From an uncultured Sphingomonadaceae bacterium (GTDB lineage Bacteria; Pseudomonadota; Alphaproteobacteria; Sphingomonadales; Sphingomonadaceae), in NCBI GenBank assembly GCA_947493955.1, contig CANLSQ010000001.1, positions 1,426,001 through 1,490,000 of the forward strand: a DNA stretch of 64,000 nucleotides, read 5' to 3'. Below, piece after piece: positions 54,092-63,935 of the stretch. A program made the position numbers and the translations under genes. Positions within the stretch are counted from its first letter, which is position 1. Every line of letters begins with the position of its first letter. The notes beneath the pieces were generated by a model that was given only the letters and a program-made list of their open reading frames with translations, was not told where the DNA came from and made no database searches.

Positions 54092-56185
54092 ATGAACAAT
54101 CTATCCAAAGCATCATGTATCGCCTTGTTGATCACAGGCGCGCTTCTGTCCACCCCCGTGGCTCTCGCTCGATCAATGACAGCAGAAGACCTCGCCACGC
54201 TGAAACGCGTTGGTTCTGTGACTGTTTCGCCCGATGAGAAATGGGCCGCTTTTGGCGTAACTGAAACTGATCCGGAAAGCTATGAACGCTCAAAGGGGCT
54301 TTACCTGCTTGACCTCACCAAGCCAGATGCAGTTCCCTTGCGTATTGCCGACAAAGCGAGCGCAAGTGAACACAGCCCTTCCTTTTCTACTGATGGAGGT
54401 TTGCTCTACTACCTTTCCGATGCCAGTGGAATAGAACAGCTTTGGAAGGCTGCGATAACTTCTGATGGACAGGAGGGCGAACCGGTGCAGGCTAGCAACC
54501 TCCAAGCCGATATCGCTGGCTTCAAACTATCCCCTAAGGGCGACAAGGTTGCGGTCTGGGGAGATATCGCCAAAGATTGCCCGACATTTGGTTGTGGTAA
54601 AGCTGAAGGTGGTGATGGTAATAGAGCCCTGCCCGGTCCTGGTACAGGCCGTGAATATGGAAATCTGTTCGTGCGCCACTGGTCGAGTTGGGAAAAGCCC
54701 GGCAACTACAGCCGGATTTTTGCCTTTGATTTGCAAGATGGCAAGCTCACCGGCAAGGGAACTGCACTAGATGGCGAGCTTATAGGCGATAGTCCGTCAA
54801 AACCCTTTGGCGGCGGAGAAGAAATTTCCTGGTCTCCAAGTGGAAGGGGCTTGGCCTTCACACTGCGCAAAGCAGATCGCAATGAACCCAAATCAACCGA
54901 TCTCGACATTTACGGCGTCGCCCTTTCCAGCGGCGAACCGAAACTCATGCCAGGAAACGGAGACGCAACAGATACCTTGCCTGCTTTCTCTCCGGATGAC
55001 CAATGGCGGGCCTGGGCGGCAATGGAACGCCCGGGTTACGAAAGTGATCGCAAGGTCATCAAACTGCTCGGCAAAGGTGAAGAGGAACCCAGGATACTAA
55101 CCGGCGACTGGGATCGCTCTGTCAGTTCGATCACATGGACACCGGACAGCAAGGCGCTGATTGTGACGGCTCAGGAAATTCTCGACTATGCAGCCTTTCG
55201 AGTGGACATTGCCGATGGCAAGGTCACTCGTCTGACCGGAAGTGGCAGTGTCGGAAATATCACGCCGTTAAAAGACGGATCGATGATTTTCACCAGAAAA
55301 AGCCTGCAAGCACCGGATGATATCTATCGCCGGGATGCTGATGGAAAGGTTACGCAGCTTACCAATATTAATGGCGAGAGGCTGGCGGAGATTAGCAAAG
55401 TTGCTGTGGAACGCTTTAGCTTCAAAGGCGCTGGAGGCCATCAGGTCTGGGGTCAGATCATCAAGCCGAAAGGCACCAAGGAAAAGCTACCGATGGCGTT
55501 TTTGGTGCATGGCGGGCCGCAGGGCAGCTTTGGCGATAGCTGGTCTTATCGCTGGAATCCCAAGGTCATGGCCGCCCAAGGCTATGCTGTGGTGACAATC
55601 GATTTCCACGGGTCATCGGGCTATGGTCAGGAGTTCATGGACAGCATCAATCAGGACTGGGGCGGAAAGCCGCTTGAGGACCTGCGTTTGGGTTACGAAG
55701 CGGCACTGAAAGTTGACAAACAGATAGACGGGACACGATCCTGCGCACTGGGTGCCAGCTATGGCGGCTATATGATGAACTGGATTTCTGGCCAATGGCC
55801 GGATCGGTTTGACTGCATCATCAACCATGCCGGCATATTTGATCTGCGCAGCTTTGCCTTTTCCACCGAAGAATTGTGGTTCGATCAATGGGATCATGGC
55901 GGCCCCTGGTGGGAACGTGCTGATCCGGAAAAATGGAATCCGATCCAGCATATCGACAAATGGAAGACACCGACCTTGTTCATCCATGGCGAGAAGGATT
56001 TCCGTATTCCCTATACGCAGTCAATAATGCCGTTCACCTATGCACAGGAACGAAACATCCCATCCAAGCTTTTGATTTTCCCGGACGAAAATCACTGGGT
56101 ACTCAAAGGCAAGAATAGCATCCAATGGCACAATGCGGTGTTCGACTGGATGGGCCGCTGGACCAAGGAAGGCCAAAGCGAATGA
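54092..56185 (+). CDS. S9-family serine peptidase (prolyl oligopeptidase fold), exported
   Basis: A 697-aa protein with a signal peptide (ALLITGALLSTPVALA), an N-terminal beta-propeller with WD40-like repeats (VSPDEKWAAFGV, FSTDGGLLYYLSDASG, WSPSGRGLAFTL) and a C-terminal alpha/beta-hydrolase domain. Catalytic Ser in GASYGGYMMNW, Asp in HGEKDFRIP, His in DENHWV. This is the dipeptidyl-/acylaminoacyl-peptidase class. The stop overlaps the ATG of the crotonase gene by 4 nt (ATGA). Confidence 0.9.
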   Translation: MNNLSKASCIALLITGALLSTPVALARSMTAEDLATLKRVGSVTVSPDEKWAAFGVTETDPESYERSKGLYLLDLTKPDAVPLRIADKASASEHSPSFSTDGGLLYYLSDASGIEQLWKAAITSDGQEGEPVQASNLQADIAGFKLSPKGDKVAVWGDIAKDCPTFGCGKAEGGDGNRALPGPGTGREYGNLFVRHWSSWEKPGNYSRIFAFDLQDGKLTGKGTALDGELIGDSPSKPFGGGEEISWSPSGRGLAFTLRKADRNEPKSTDLDIYGVALSSGEPKLMPGNGDATDTLPAFSPDDQWRAWAAMERPGYESDRKVIKLLGKGEEEPRILTGDWDRSVSSITWTPDSKALIVTAQEILDYAAFRVDIADGKVTRLTGSGSVGNITPLKDGSMIFTRKSLQAPDDIYRRDADGKVTQLTNINGERLAEISKVAVERFSFKGAGGHQVWGQIIKPKGTKEKLPMAFLVHGGPQGSFGDSWSYRWNPKVMAAQGYAVVTIDFHGSSGYGQEFMDSINQDWGGKPLEDLRLGYEAALKVDKQIDGTRSCALGASYGGYMMNWISGQWPDRFDCIINHAGIFDLRSFAFSTEELWFDQWDHGGPWWERADPEKWNPIQHIDKWKTPTLFIHGEKDFRIPYTQSIMPFTYAQERNIPSKLLIFPDENHWVLKGKNSIQWHNAVFDWMGRWTKEGQSE

Positions 56186-56850
56186 GCTTTTTTCCCACCG
56201 AAATTGACGGCGACACCGTAATCGTCACCCTCACCAACGCGCCGCGCAATACGTTGTCGACTGAGTTGCTCAACGAGGGCACGGAAGTATTCCGGAAGTT
56301 GTCACAGGACAAACCCAAAGGTGGCGTGGTGCTAACGGGAGCGGGCGAACATTTTACCTGCGGCATGGACACCAAAATTGCAGCATCCCTCGATGAGACT
56401 GGGCAAAAGCAAGCAATTGCTGCGATCAACGCTTATGCCGCATCGCTCCATCGCCTGCCCTGCGCATTTGTATGCGCGGTCAATGGTAACGCCATTGGCG
56501 CTGGCGGGATCATGATGTTGTGCGCTGACTGGATTTATGCCGCCTCTGGCCACTATAAAATCGGACTGCCCGAGGCCAAGGCCGGACTGCCCTTCCCGCC
56601 CGTGCCGCAAGCGATATTGGATCATTGGCTGGAACCCTCATGGCGGCGGCGCTTGGCACTGTCGAGCATGTTGCTGAAACCCAATGAGGCCATTGGTGCT
56701 GGCATGGTCGAAGCGACCCTGATGCCCGGGGATTTAATCGAAAAGTCAGTGGCAAAGGCGCAGGAGCTAAACGCACAACCGGGATTTGCAGCCTGCAAGC
56801 GGCAATTACGCGCCAAAGCCAATGCCGAAATTGATGCAATTTTGGCTTAG
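56182..56850 (+). CDS. Enoyl-CoA hydratase/isomerase-family protein (isomerase-like active site)
   Basis: A 222-aa crotonase-fold protein, short for the family. The oxyanion-hole motif HFTCGMD (57-63) and VNGNAIGAGGIMMLCADW (100-117) are present. The first catalytic Glu of true hydratases (in the GGGCE motif) is Ile110 here, while the second Glu is kept as Glu131 in IGLPEAKAGL. A single Glu at that position is the pattern of delta3-delta2 enoyl-CoA isomerases. ATG at 56182 overlaps the S9 peptidase stop, so the two are coupled; upstream in-frame starts lie inside the peptidase gene. Confidence 0.85.
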   Translation: MSFFPTEIDGDTVIVTLTNAPRNTLSTELLNEGTEVFRKLSQDKPKGGVVLTGAGEHFTCGMDTKIAASLDETGQKQAIAAINAYAASLHRLPCAFVCAVNGNAIGAGGIMMLCADWIYAASGHYKIGLPEAKAGLPFPPVPQAILDHWLEPSWRRRLALSSMLLKPNEAIGAGMVEATLMPGDLIEKSVAKAQELNAQPGFAACKRQLRAKANAEIDAILA

Positions 56851-56877
56851 AGCGACGCCCCCTCTCCCATTCCCTCG

Positions 56878-56953
56878 TCATCCTGAACTTGTTTCAGGAT
56901 CTATTGAGAGGGAGCGCCTTGTTGCACGAGATCCTGAAACAAGTTCAGGATGA
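56878..56953. repeat. Nested palindromic repeat element
   Basis: Two 24-nt arms in perfect inverted orientation (56878-56901 and 56930-56953) around a 28-nt loop. Each arm is itself an imperfect palindrome, core TCCTGAACTTGTTTCAGGA. I recall this element as widespread in Sphingomonadales genomes, REP-like in form. It sits between the crotonase gene and valS and could form a long hairpin in RNA from either strand. Confidence 0.85.
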
Positions 56954-57011
56954 AGATATTACGCGCATAACGGGTGTTGAATAACCTGACGGTCGCTGGC
57001 AAAGGCAGCGC

Positions 57012-59744
57012 ATGACATTAGATAAAAATTTCGACCCGGCGGCCATTGAAGCGCGCTGGTATGCACATTGGGAAAAATCCGGCCAGTTTCGCCCTGAACG
57101 CGGCGATGCGGAGCCATTTACGATCGTCAATCCGCCGCCCAATGTCACCGGAAGCCTGCATATTGGCCACGCGCTCGATAACACGTTGCAGGATATCATC
57201 ATCCGTCACGAACGGCTGAAGGGCAAGGATGCGCTTTGGGTGGTCGGCATGGACCATGCCGGCATTGCGACCCAAATGGTTGTCGAGCGGCAGATGGAAG
57301 AACGTCAGGACAAGCGCACCAACTATACGCGCGAAGAATTTGTCGAAAAAGTCTGGGAATGGAAAGAGGAATCCGGCGGTGCGATCACCGGACAGCTCCG
57401 CCGTTTGGGCTGTTCAATGGACTGGTCGAACGAGCGGTTCACCATGGACGACGGCATGAACGAAGCCGTGCTCAAGGTGTTCGTTGATCTCTATAATGAT
57501 GGCTTGATCTATCGCGACAAGCGGCTGGTCAATTGGGACCCGGCGTTGAAAACCGCGATTTCCGATCTGGAAGTCGAAACTACGGATATGAAAGGCAATT
57601 TCTGGCATTTCAAATATCCGCTGGCTGATGGCGTAAAACTCGACAATGGACAGGACTATATTGAGGTCGCGACCACGCGGCCCGAAACGATGCTGGCCGA
57701 TATGGCCGTCGCCGTGCACCCCAGCGATGAGCGCTATAAAAGCGTCATCGGCAAAGAGATCGAGCAGCCGATTACAGGACGCCGCTTCAAGGTTGTTGAA
57801 GACGAACATGCCGACCCAGAACTGGGTAGCGGCGCGGTGAAGATCACACCGGGCCATGACTTCAACGATTTCGAAGTCGGGAAGCGCGCCGGTTTTGCGG
57901 CCAGCGAGATGCTCAACATGCTTGATGGCGAAGCCAATGTTTGCCAATCGGCCGACGGTCTGGTGCCGGACGAATTTATCGGCCTTCACCGGTTCAAGAA
58001 AGACGGCATCGATGGCGCGCGCGAACTGGTGGTGCAGCGGATGAAGGAACTCGGCTTCCTGATCCCGCATGTTTCTAAAAACAAGGACGGTGAGACGCAA
58101 GAGCATGATGCCGAGCCGCGCACCATTGCAACGCCTTTTGGCGATCGCGGCGGTGTGGTGATTGAGCCTTGGCTGACCGATCAATGGTATGTCGATGCCG
58201 AGACATTGGCGCAGCCAGCGATCAAGGCCGTCCGCGATGGCAGTATCGAGATTGTCCCGAAAACCTGGGAGAAAACCTGGTTCAACTGGATGGAAAATAT
58301 CCAGCCTTGGTGTGTGTCGCGCCAGCTTTGGTGGGGGCACCGGATACCAGCCTGGTTTGATGAAGCCGGTAAAATCTATGTCGCTGAGGATGAGGCAACC
58401 GCGCAAGCACAAGCCGGCGAAGGTGTCGCGCTGACCCGCGATCCCGACGTTCTCGACACATGGTTCTCCTCTGCCCTCTGGCCTTTCGGAACGCTCGGAT
58501 GGCCCGAAGAAACCGAAGACCTGAAGCGCCATTACCCGAATGATCTGCTGATCTCCGGCTTTGACATACTGTTCTTTTGGGATGCGCGAATGGCGATGCA
58601 GGGCATACAGTTTATGAAGGACGTACCTTGGAGGCGGCTCTATCTGCATGGGCTGGTGCGCGCCGAAGACGGCTCGAAAATGTCCAAGTCCAAGGGCAAT
58701 GTTGTCGATCCGCTCGGCTTGATTGACCAATATGGTGCAGACGCCTTGCGTTTCTTCATGGCGGCAATGGAAAGCCAGGGCCGCGATATCAAAATGGATG
58801 ACAAACGGGTCGAAGGCTATCGCAACTTTGCGACCAAGCTCTGGAACGCCTCGCGCTTTTGTGAAGTGAATGGCATTGGCGCGAGCAAAACGCTCCGCGC
58901 GCCACAGGCCAAGCTGCCGGTCAACCGCTGGATCATTTCCGAGGCGACCGAAACGCTGGCCACCCTCGACAAAGCGTTGGGTGACCTCCGCTTTGATGCA
59001 GCCGCCAACACCATTTATCACTTCACCTGGGACCGGTTCTGCGACTGGTACCTGGAGCTAATCAAACCACTGCTGCAAGGTGATGATGCGGCTGCGGCAG
59101 ATGAAACGCGGGCGGTTGCCGGTTGGGTGCTCGACCAGATCATTGTGATGCTGCACCCGTTCATGCCGTTTATCACAGAGGAACTGTGGCACAGCATGGC
59201 TTTCGAAACCGGTGGTCGGAACTATGATCTGATTGTCGCGAAATGGCCGGAACCGAAAGCGGAAATCGATGCCGATGCCAAGGCAGAAGTCGACTGGCTC
59301 ATCCGCCTGATCTCGGCAACCCGTACAGCAAAGGTCGAACTCAATATCGCGCCGGGCACGAAGATGACTGCCCATGTTCGTGATGGCGATGATGCCCTGC
59401 AGCAGCGGATTGAGCGGCAGGCATCTGCTCTGGATCGGGTTGGTCGTTTGGAGAGTTTCTCCTTTGATCCAGCACCTGAGGGCGCAACCGCACAGATTGT
59501 TATCGATGGTGCTACCTATGTCCTACCGCTGGCCGGTGCGATTGACATTGATGCCGAAAAAGCACGTCTCGGCAAAGCGCTGGAAGGCGTGTCCAAAGAA
59601 GCCAAGTCTCTCGAAGGCAGGTTAGGCAACGCCAATTTTGTTGAGAAAGCTAAACCGGAAGCGGTCGAAAAAGCCCGTGCCGATCTCGCCGACAAAAGCG
59701 CGGAAGCGGAACGGCTGCGGGCGGCGCTTGCACGTTTGGGTTAG
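57012..59744 (+). CDS. valS: Valyl-tRNA synthetase
   Basis: Class I synthetase of 910 aa. N-terminal [17 protein letters not shown] with HIGH at 50-53, a CP1 editing domain ([18 protein letters not shown]), [16 protein letters not shown] (KMSKS), an anticodon-binding helical domain, and a C-terminal coiled-coil arm (residues about 845-910). The ATG at 57012 fits the family N-terminus. A repeat element lies immediately upstream and a decayed copy immediately downstream. Confidence 0.98.
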   Translation: MTLDKNFDPAAIEARWYAHWEKSGQFRPERGDAEPFTIVNPPPNVTGSLHIGHALDNTLQDIIIRHERLKGKDALWVVGMDHAGIATQMVVERQMEERQDKRTNYTREEFVEKVWEWKEESGGAITGQLRRLGCSMDWSNERFTMDDGMNEAVLKVFVDLYNDGLIYRDKRLVNWDPALKTAISDLEVETTDMKGNFWHFKYPLADGVKLDNGQDYIEVATTRPETMLADMAVAVHPSDERYKSVIGKEIEQPITGRRFKVVEDEHADPELGSGAVKITPGHDFNDFEVGKRAGFAASEMLNMLDGEANVCQSADGLVPDEFIGLHRFKKDGIDGARELVVQRMKELGFLIPHVSKNKDGETQEHDAEPRTIATPFGDRGGVVIEPWLTDQWYVDAETLAQPAIKAVRDGSIEIVPKTWEKTWFNWMENIQPWCVSRQLWWGHRIPAWFDEAGKIYVAEDEATAQAQAGEGVALTRDPDVLDTWFSSALWPFGTLGWPEETEDLKRHYPNDLLISGFDILFFWDARMAMQGIQFMKDVPWRRLYLHGLVRAEDGSKMSKSKGNVVDPLGLIDQYGADALRFFMAAMESQGRDIKMDDKRVEGYRNFATKLWNASRFCEVNGIGASKTLRAPQAKLPVNRWIISEATETLATLDKALGDLRFDAAANTIYHFTWDRFCDWYLELIKPLLQGDDAAAADETRAVAGWVLDQIIVMLHPFMPFITEELWHSMAFETGGRNYDLIVAKWPEPKAEIDADAKAEVDWLIRLISATRTAKVELNIAPGTKMTAHVRDGDDALQQRIERQASALDRVGRLESFSFDPAPEGATAQIVIDGATYVLPLAGAIDIDAEKARLGKALEGVSKEAKSLEGRLGNANFVEKAKPEAVEKARADLADKSAEAERLRAALARLG

Positions 59745-59763
59745 CCGCTAACCGCCAGATCCG

Positions 59764-59787
59764 TCATCTTGAACTTGATTTAGCATG
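59764..59787 (+). repeat. Degenerate copy of the palindromic repeat arm
   Basis: 19 of 24 positions match the arm at 56878-56901 (TCATCTTGAACTTG start). The second arm is not recognisable. It lies 20 nt after the valS stop, so valS is bracketed by an intact and a decayed copy. Confidence 0.6.
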
Positions 59788-59815
59788 GTCAAGACGGTCT
59801 GGTTTTGGCCTTGCC

Positions 59816-60253
59816 CTAATTCGTATCGCCGCGCCGCATTTTCTCAGCCGCTTTTCGCATTTCCGCCGCACCTTCGCGCATCTCGGCGGCACCGCGGTGA
59901 AACTCGGGCGCTTGTGCCAGCAGTTCATCTGCCGTCATGTTGCCTTGGTTCCACTTGTTCCGTTTGGCGGCTTCAGCCTCACGAAAGGCCGCATCACTTT
60001 CCAGCCGGTCGGCATAGGCTTCCATCTTGTCGGCGCCGCGCAGCATTTTGTCCGCGCCTTTTTCCATTCCGATCGCGCCCTTTGCCATACCGGCGGAAAC
60101 CTTGGCTTCGATCTTCTTAGCCAGATTTTCGCTCCATTTTTTGTCGAACTTATGCTTGCCATCATGCGCCTTGCTAGCCGCAAACGGGATCACGGACGTC
60201 ATGGCAATCAGTGCCAGTCCTGCAATTACTCCCGTGAATTTTGCATTTGTCAT
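59816..60253 (-). CDS. Exported heptad-repeat protein of unknown function
   Basis: A 145-aa protein not matched to a known family. Signal peptide (GVIAGLALIAMTSVIPFAASKAHD region), a Lys-rich stretch, then two runs of about seven-residue repeats with Met and Gly-Ala at fixed spacing: GMAKGAIGMEKGADKMLRGA (residues 55-74) and RGAAEMREGAAEMRKAAEKM (120-139). These should form amphipathic helices, possibly a coiled coil. Start at 60253 (GGAGAA upstream) is preferred over 60286. Isolated between valS (convergent) and the HerA-type gene, same strand as the latter. Confidence 0.75.
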   Translation of the reverse strand: MTNAKFTGVIAGLALIAMTSVIPFAASKAHDGKHKFDKKWSENLAKKIEAKVSAGMAKGAIGMEKGADKMLRGADKMEAYADRLESDAAFREAEAAKRNKWNQGNMTADELLAQAPEFHRGAAEMREGAAEMRKAAEKMRRGDTN

Positions 60254-60383
60254 TTCTGTTCTCCATCCAAACTGACCGGGCATCATGTCCGGCCCATTGA
60301 CTACAGATGTAATCGAATGGATCGAACGCGCTATTGGTCTTCGACCAACAACCTATGAACAAAGATAAAAGTTGGCCTGGGGA

Positions 60384-62099
60384 TTAACGCCCCTGACTTC
60401 TCCAGCGCTTGATAACCCGTTGGATAATCTCTTCCTCGCCGCCGTTTTCGCGCCACAGTTCGCTGAACATCGGATCTTCCGACGCAGGACGGCGTTCTTC
60501 GACCAGCGTATCAAGCGATACGCGAATGGGAATCGCGACACCCTCACCGCAGCAAATAACCTCCCGGTTTCTCAGTGCAGGAATGGAGTCGAGAAAACCG
60601 CGTGCACCCTCTGGCATGGCGGCTTTCACGAAGGCTTGGTCACGATCGTTGTTCAGACGCATGGACAATATGGTGCCGCATTGCGACAATACGCCCTCTG
60701 CCAGATCCGACGGACGCTGCGTAATCAGGCCCAGCGAGACGCCATATTTACGGCCCTCCTTTGCAATCCGGCTCAAAATATCGCGGACACTGCTGTCGCC
60801 GCCGACATCATCATTGGGGATGTAACGGTGGGCTTCCTCGCAGACCAGCAGGATCGGACGCTGGGGTTCATTTTTTGCCCAGATGGAATAGTCGAAAACC
60901 AGACGGCTCAAGACAGCGACCACAGTCGGTGTAATCTCCGAAGGTACGGCTGATACATCGATAATCGAAATCGGTTTGCCGTCGGAAGGCAGGCGGAAAA
61001 TTTTCGACAGGAAGTCTGCCATCGTATCGCCAACCAGCATGCCGGAGAACATGAAGCTGTAGCGTGGATCGGCCTTGATCTCGTCAATCTTGGTCTTCAG
61101 CCGCATGTAAGGCGCCGAATTGGTGGACTTGTCCAGTTTACCCATTTCATTTTGGATGATCGTCGTCAGATCAGACAACAGGTAAGGTACCGGGCTATCC
61201 ACGGTCAGCTTAGCCACACCCTGCGCGGCCTGGCTCTTGGCCTTCGCGGCCAGCAGACATTTTGCGAGAATGTCACAATCCATCTGTTTGGCATCACCAG
61301 TGGATTGCACAAATACTTCGCAATGCTCGCGAAAGTTCATCAGCCAATAGGGCAGATTCAGATTGTTCACATCGAACAGGCGTCCGTTACTTTTAAAGGC
61401 TGCTGAATATTCACCGTGGGGGTCGATCATCAATATGTGACCCTCTGGCGCGATGTCGCAAATCTTGTGCAGGATCAGCGCGGCCGATGTCGATTTACCG
61501 GTACCGGTCGATCCCAGAAGCGCGAAATGCTTGCCGAGCATGGCATCGACATATAGCGCACCGCGAATGTCGTCGGTGGGATATACCGTACCGATTTCAA
61601 CATTGGCGCGGCCATCGGATGCGTAAACCTGTTTCAGATCAGCGGTCGTAACCGCGTAGATCAGCGAACCGGGAACCGGATAACGGGTCACACCACGGCG
61701 GAAATTATAAATATGACCGGTGAGCCGTTCTTCATCGCCCTCGCCCAGAAAGTCAATTTCGGCAATGATCAGGCCGGCCTGACCTTCGTAAAGTTTCTGC
61801 GTGCGGATGTTGGCGAGCAACCATGTCTGTCCGACACGGATTTTAACCTGACTACCGACCTGCCCAGCCATTTTTACGGTTGCGTCGGGATGTTCAGTCA
61901 AACTGCCCAGAACCGCTGCATCCATGACGATGCGAGAGCCTGATCCGGCAATTTCAATGACTTCACCAATCTTGTGCCCTTCAGACCGCTTCGGCGTCGC
62001 TGTTGGCTCAGATGTGGCCACCGGTTCGGCCGCTACGTCATCATCATCGGAAGGAAGCGGGCGAGCGGCTGGAAAACTATGAGAACCCATATCAGACAT
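60384..62099 (-). CDS. HerA-type hexameric ATPase (DUF87)
   Basis: A 571-aa FtsK/HerA-superfamily ATPase. The N-terminal HAS-barrel region (about 43-150, IGEVIEIAGSGSRIVM) precedes a Walker A GSTGTGKS at 196-203, MIDPHGEYSAAF, Walker B in ILLVCEEAHRYIP, and an arginine-finger region ILSRIAKEGRKYGVSLGLITQRPSDL. Bacterial and archaeal HerA proteins drive DNA-end resection with NurA, or act in defence with partners such as Sir2 or DUF4297. No NurA or nuclease gene is adjacent. The first 40 residues are disordered (DDDDVAAEPVATSEPTATP). Start codon choice (62099 or 62090) is uncertain, no good ribosome site. Confidence 0.9.
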   Translation of the reverse strand: MSDMGSHSFPAARPLPSDDDDVAAEPVATSEPTATPKRSEGHKIGEVIEIAGSGSRIVMDAAVLGSLTEHPDATVKMAGQVGSQVKIRVGQTWLLANIRTQKLYEGQAGLIIAEIDFLGEGDEERLTGHIYNFRRGVTRYPVPGSLIYAVTTADLKQVYASDGRANVEIGTVYPTDDIRGALYVDAMLGKHFALLGSTGTGKSTSAALILHKICDIAPEGHILMIDPHGEYSAAFKSNGRLFDVNNLNLPYWLMNFREHCEVFVQSTGDAKQMDCDILAKCLLAAKAKSQAAQGVAKLTVDSPVPYLLSDLTTIIQNEMGKLDKSTNSAPYMRLKTKIDEIKADPRYSFMFSGMLVGDTMADFLSKIFRLPSDGKPISIIDVSAVPSEITPTVVAVLSRLVFDYSIWAKNEPQRPILLVCEEAHRYIPNDDVGGDSSVRDILSRIAKEGRKYGVSLGLITQRPSDLAEGVLSQCGTILSMRLNNDRDQAFVKAAMPEGARGFLDSIPALRNREVICCGEGVAIPIRVSLDTLVEERRPASEDPMFSELWRENGGEEEIIQRVIKRWRSQGR

Positions 62100-62209
62100 G
62101 AAGGCACAATCCTGTATTGTTTATCTACCGGCAGGATTAAGCCATCATGGTTAAGGAAGATTTACCGGCGTTTCAAAAAGGTAAACTGTTGGCGAACTAT
62201 GCCTTTGCG

Positions 62210-62983
62210 TCAGATTTTCCGGAACAGATAGCCTGCGGCCCAGCCCAGAATGACGGAAATCAGAACCGCCAAAAGGCCGTAGATAAAACCGTTTTCCTGT
62301 GACAGGTTAGTGATGAACCGTCCCAACCCGATTTTTTCGATGGTAATGTCTTTGATTTCAGCCGCTTCAACGCGGCCATCAATGATCAGGAACGTCTCGG
62401 CAGAATATTTACCAACGGGCACACTGGCAGGTAAATTGATGCGTGCCTGATAAAGGACGGAATCAGTAATTTCGACGCTGTTGGGCAGATTCTTGTACAA
62501 TCTGCCGCGCGTGTTCAAATCCACCAGACCATCGGTAAACCGGTCCAGTTCCTTGCTGTCGATGGCGCTGGCGGGTGACAATTGCAGATGATCGAGACCA
62601 AGTTCATAAATATCGGCCGTCTTGTCATCGACAATCTCTTCCACCGGCCGCGAGGAAGCAACGGCATAATAACCGGGGGCGGAGCGAAATTCGCTGCTTG
62701 CAGCGTTGATCCAGATTCCCGCTACCTGCTGCTTTTCGCGCAGTACAATAGATTCTGTCGGGCCTTTGAGCACGACGACAATATCGGCCTGATCACGGTT
62801 GGGCGTGCCGGGTGGATAAGTGATCGCACCAAATAACAGCAGCTGCGCGCCGTTAAAATCACCCTGGATACTGATCTTGTCCTGCGACACATCAGGCACC
62901 AGAACCGGCGTGTTCGCCGCGGTCAGAAACAGGGCACCAAGAGCGCATGATATCGTCGCGAATTTTGATCTCAGCCCGGTCAT
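62210..62983 (-). CDS. TIGR02186-family membrane protein
   Basis: A 257-aa exported protein with an N-terminal signal (ISCALGALFLTAANTPV), a beta-rich periplasmic region (DKISIQGDFNGAQLLLFGAI, IVVVLKGPTESIVLREK) and one C-terminal membrane helix (GFIYGLLAVLISVILGWAAGYLF). This alphaproteobacterial family is typically found next to TauE/SafE-type permeases, as here: its ATG overlaps the permease stop by 4 nt (ATGA). A larger open frame reaching 63406 lies over the permease gene and is not used. Confidence 0.85.
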   Translation of the reverse strand: MTGLRSKFATISCALGALFLTAANTPVLVPDVSQDKISIQGDFNGAQLLLFGAITYPPGTPNRDQADIVVVLKGPTESIVLREKQQVAGIWINAASSEFRSAPGYYAVASSRPVEEIVDDKTADIYELGLDHLQLSPASAIDSKELDRFTDGLVDLNTRGRLYKNLPNSVEITDSVLYQARINLPASVPVGKYSAETFLIIDGRVEAAEIKDITIEKIGLGRFITNLSQENGFIYGLLAVLISVILGWAAGYLFRKI

Positions 62984-63894
62984 AACAACTGCACCGTGTA
63001 AATCTCGTCCGGCTGGAAACCAAGCCCCAACGCCATGCGAATGGCAACCAACAACACCATGACAGCCAAGGCCAGCCGCAGATATTCCGGCCGCATCCGC
63101 TGCGCAAATTTCGCGCCAAGCTGCGCGCCGGTGACACTGCCGATCAGCAGCAGACTGGCCAGAACGATGTCTACTGCTCTCGTTGTCATGCTGTGCATCA
63201 TGGTTGAGGCAATGGTGACAAACAATATCTGAAAAAGCGAAGTGCCAACCACGACCTGCGCGCCCATGCCGAGCAGATACAGCATCGCCGGAACCATTAT
63301 AAATCCGCCGCCAACACCAAGTAGCATTGTCAATATCCCGGTCATCAGGCCGAGCACGAAAGGCGCGATGGGCGAGATATAGAGCCCGGAACGATAGAAG
63401 CGCCATCGCATCGGCAGGTTCGCGACCAACGGATGATGCCGCCTTTTGCGCGCTGGTAACGGCTTGCCGGAGCGAACCGCCTTGACGCTGCCCCAGGATT
63501 CTTTGGCCATCATTGCGCCGATACTGCCGAGCATCAGGACATATAGTACGGAAATTACGGTATCAATCTGACCCCAGCGCTGTAGAATCTGGAACAGGCC
63601 AGTGCCTATCAAGGTACCAACAATCCCGCCAACCACCAAGATTGCTCCCATCCGAAAATCAACGCCCTTCCGGCGCATGTGGGCCGCAACCCCGGAAATA
63701 CTGGCACCCGTAACCTGTGTTGATGCCGATGCGGCAGCGACGGTTGGCGGAATGCCATAGAAGATCAAAAGCGGCGTGGTGAGGAAACCACCACCAACAC
63801 CAAACATGCCGGACAGGATACCCACCAGGCCGCCGAGCAACACGATAACAAACGCATCGACCGACAAATTGGCTATTGGGAGGTAAATATCCAT
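62980..63894 (-). CDS. Sulfite/organosulfonate-type TSUP permease (TauE/SafE family)
   Basis: A 304-aa polytopic protein with about eight membrane helices in two repeats, each opening with the TSUP motif: GILSGMFGVGGGFLTTPLLI (residues about 25-44) and GILTMLLGVGGGFIMVPAML. Members export or import sulfite, sulfoacetate, or other sulfur and anionic substrates. Here it is paired and translationally coupled with a TIGR02186 protein, a recurrent alphaproteobacterial couple. The ATG at 63894 has only a weak ribosome site. Confidence 0.88.
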   Translation of the reverse strand: MDIYLPIANLSVDAFVIVLLGGLVGILSGMFGVGGGFLTTPLLIFYGIPPTVAAASASTQVTGASISGVAAHMRRKGVDFRMGAILVVGGIVGTLIGTGLFQILQRWGQIDTVISVLYVLMLGSIGAMMAKESWGSVKAVRSGKPLPARKRRHHPLVANLPMRWRFYRSGLYISPIAPFVLGLMTGILTMLLGVGGGFIMVPAMLYLLGMGAQVVVGTSLFQILFVTIASTMMHSMTTRAVDIVLASLLLIGSVTGAQLGAKFAQRMRPEYLRLALAVMVLLVAIRMALGLGFQPDEIYTVQLL

Positions 63895-63935
63895 ATTTCC
63901 AAGGACTAATCCCTTTTCGTTACAGGATAAAGGGA

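Noticed and set aside
57414-59021. 535-codon open frame on the minus strand opposite valS
   Set aside because: Antisense to an intact valS. No motifs and no ribosome site; a shadow frame.
62984-63406. N-terminal extension of the TIGR02186 frame over the TSUP gene
   Set aside because: It overlaps the TSUP gene in another frame. The signal-peptide start at 62983 fits the ATGA overlap.
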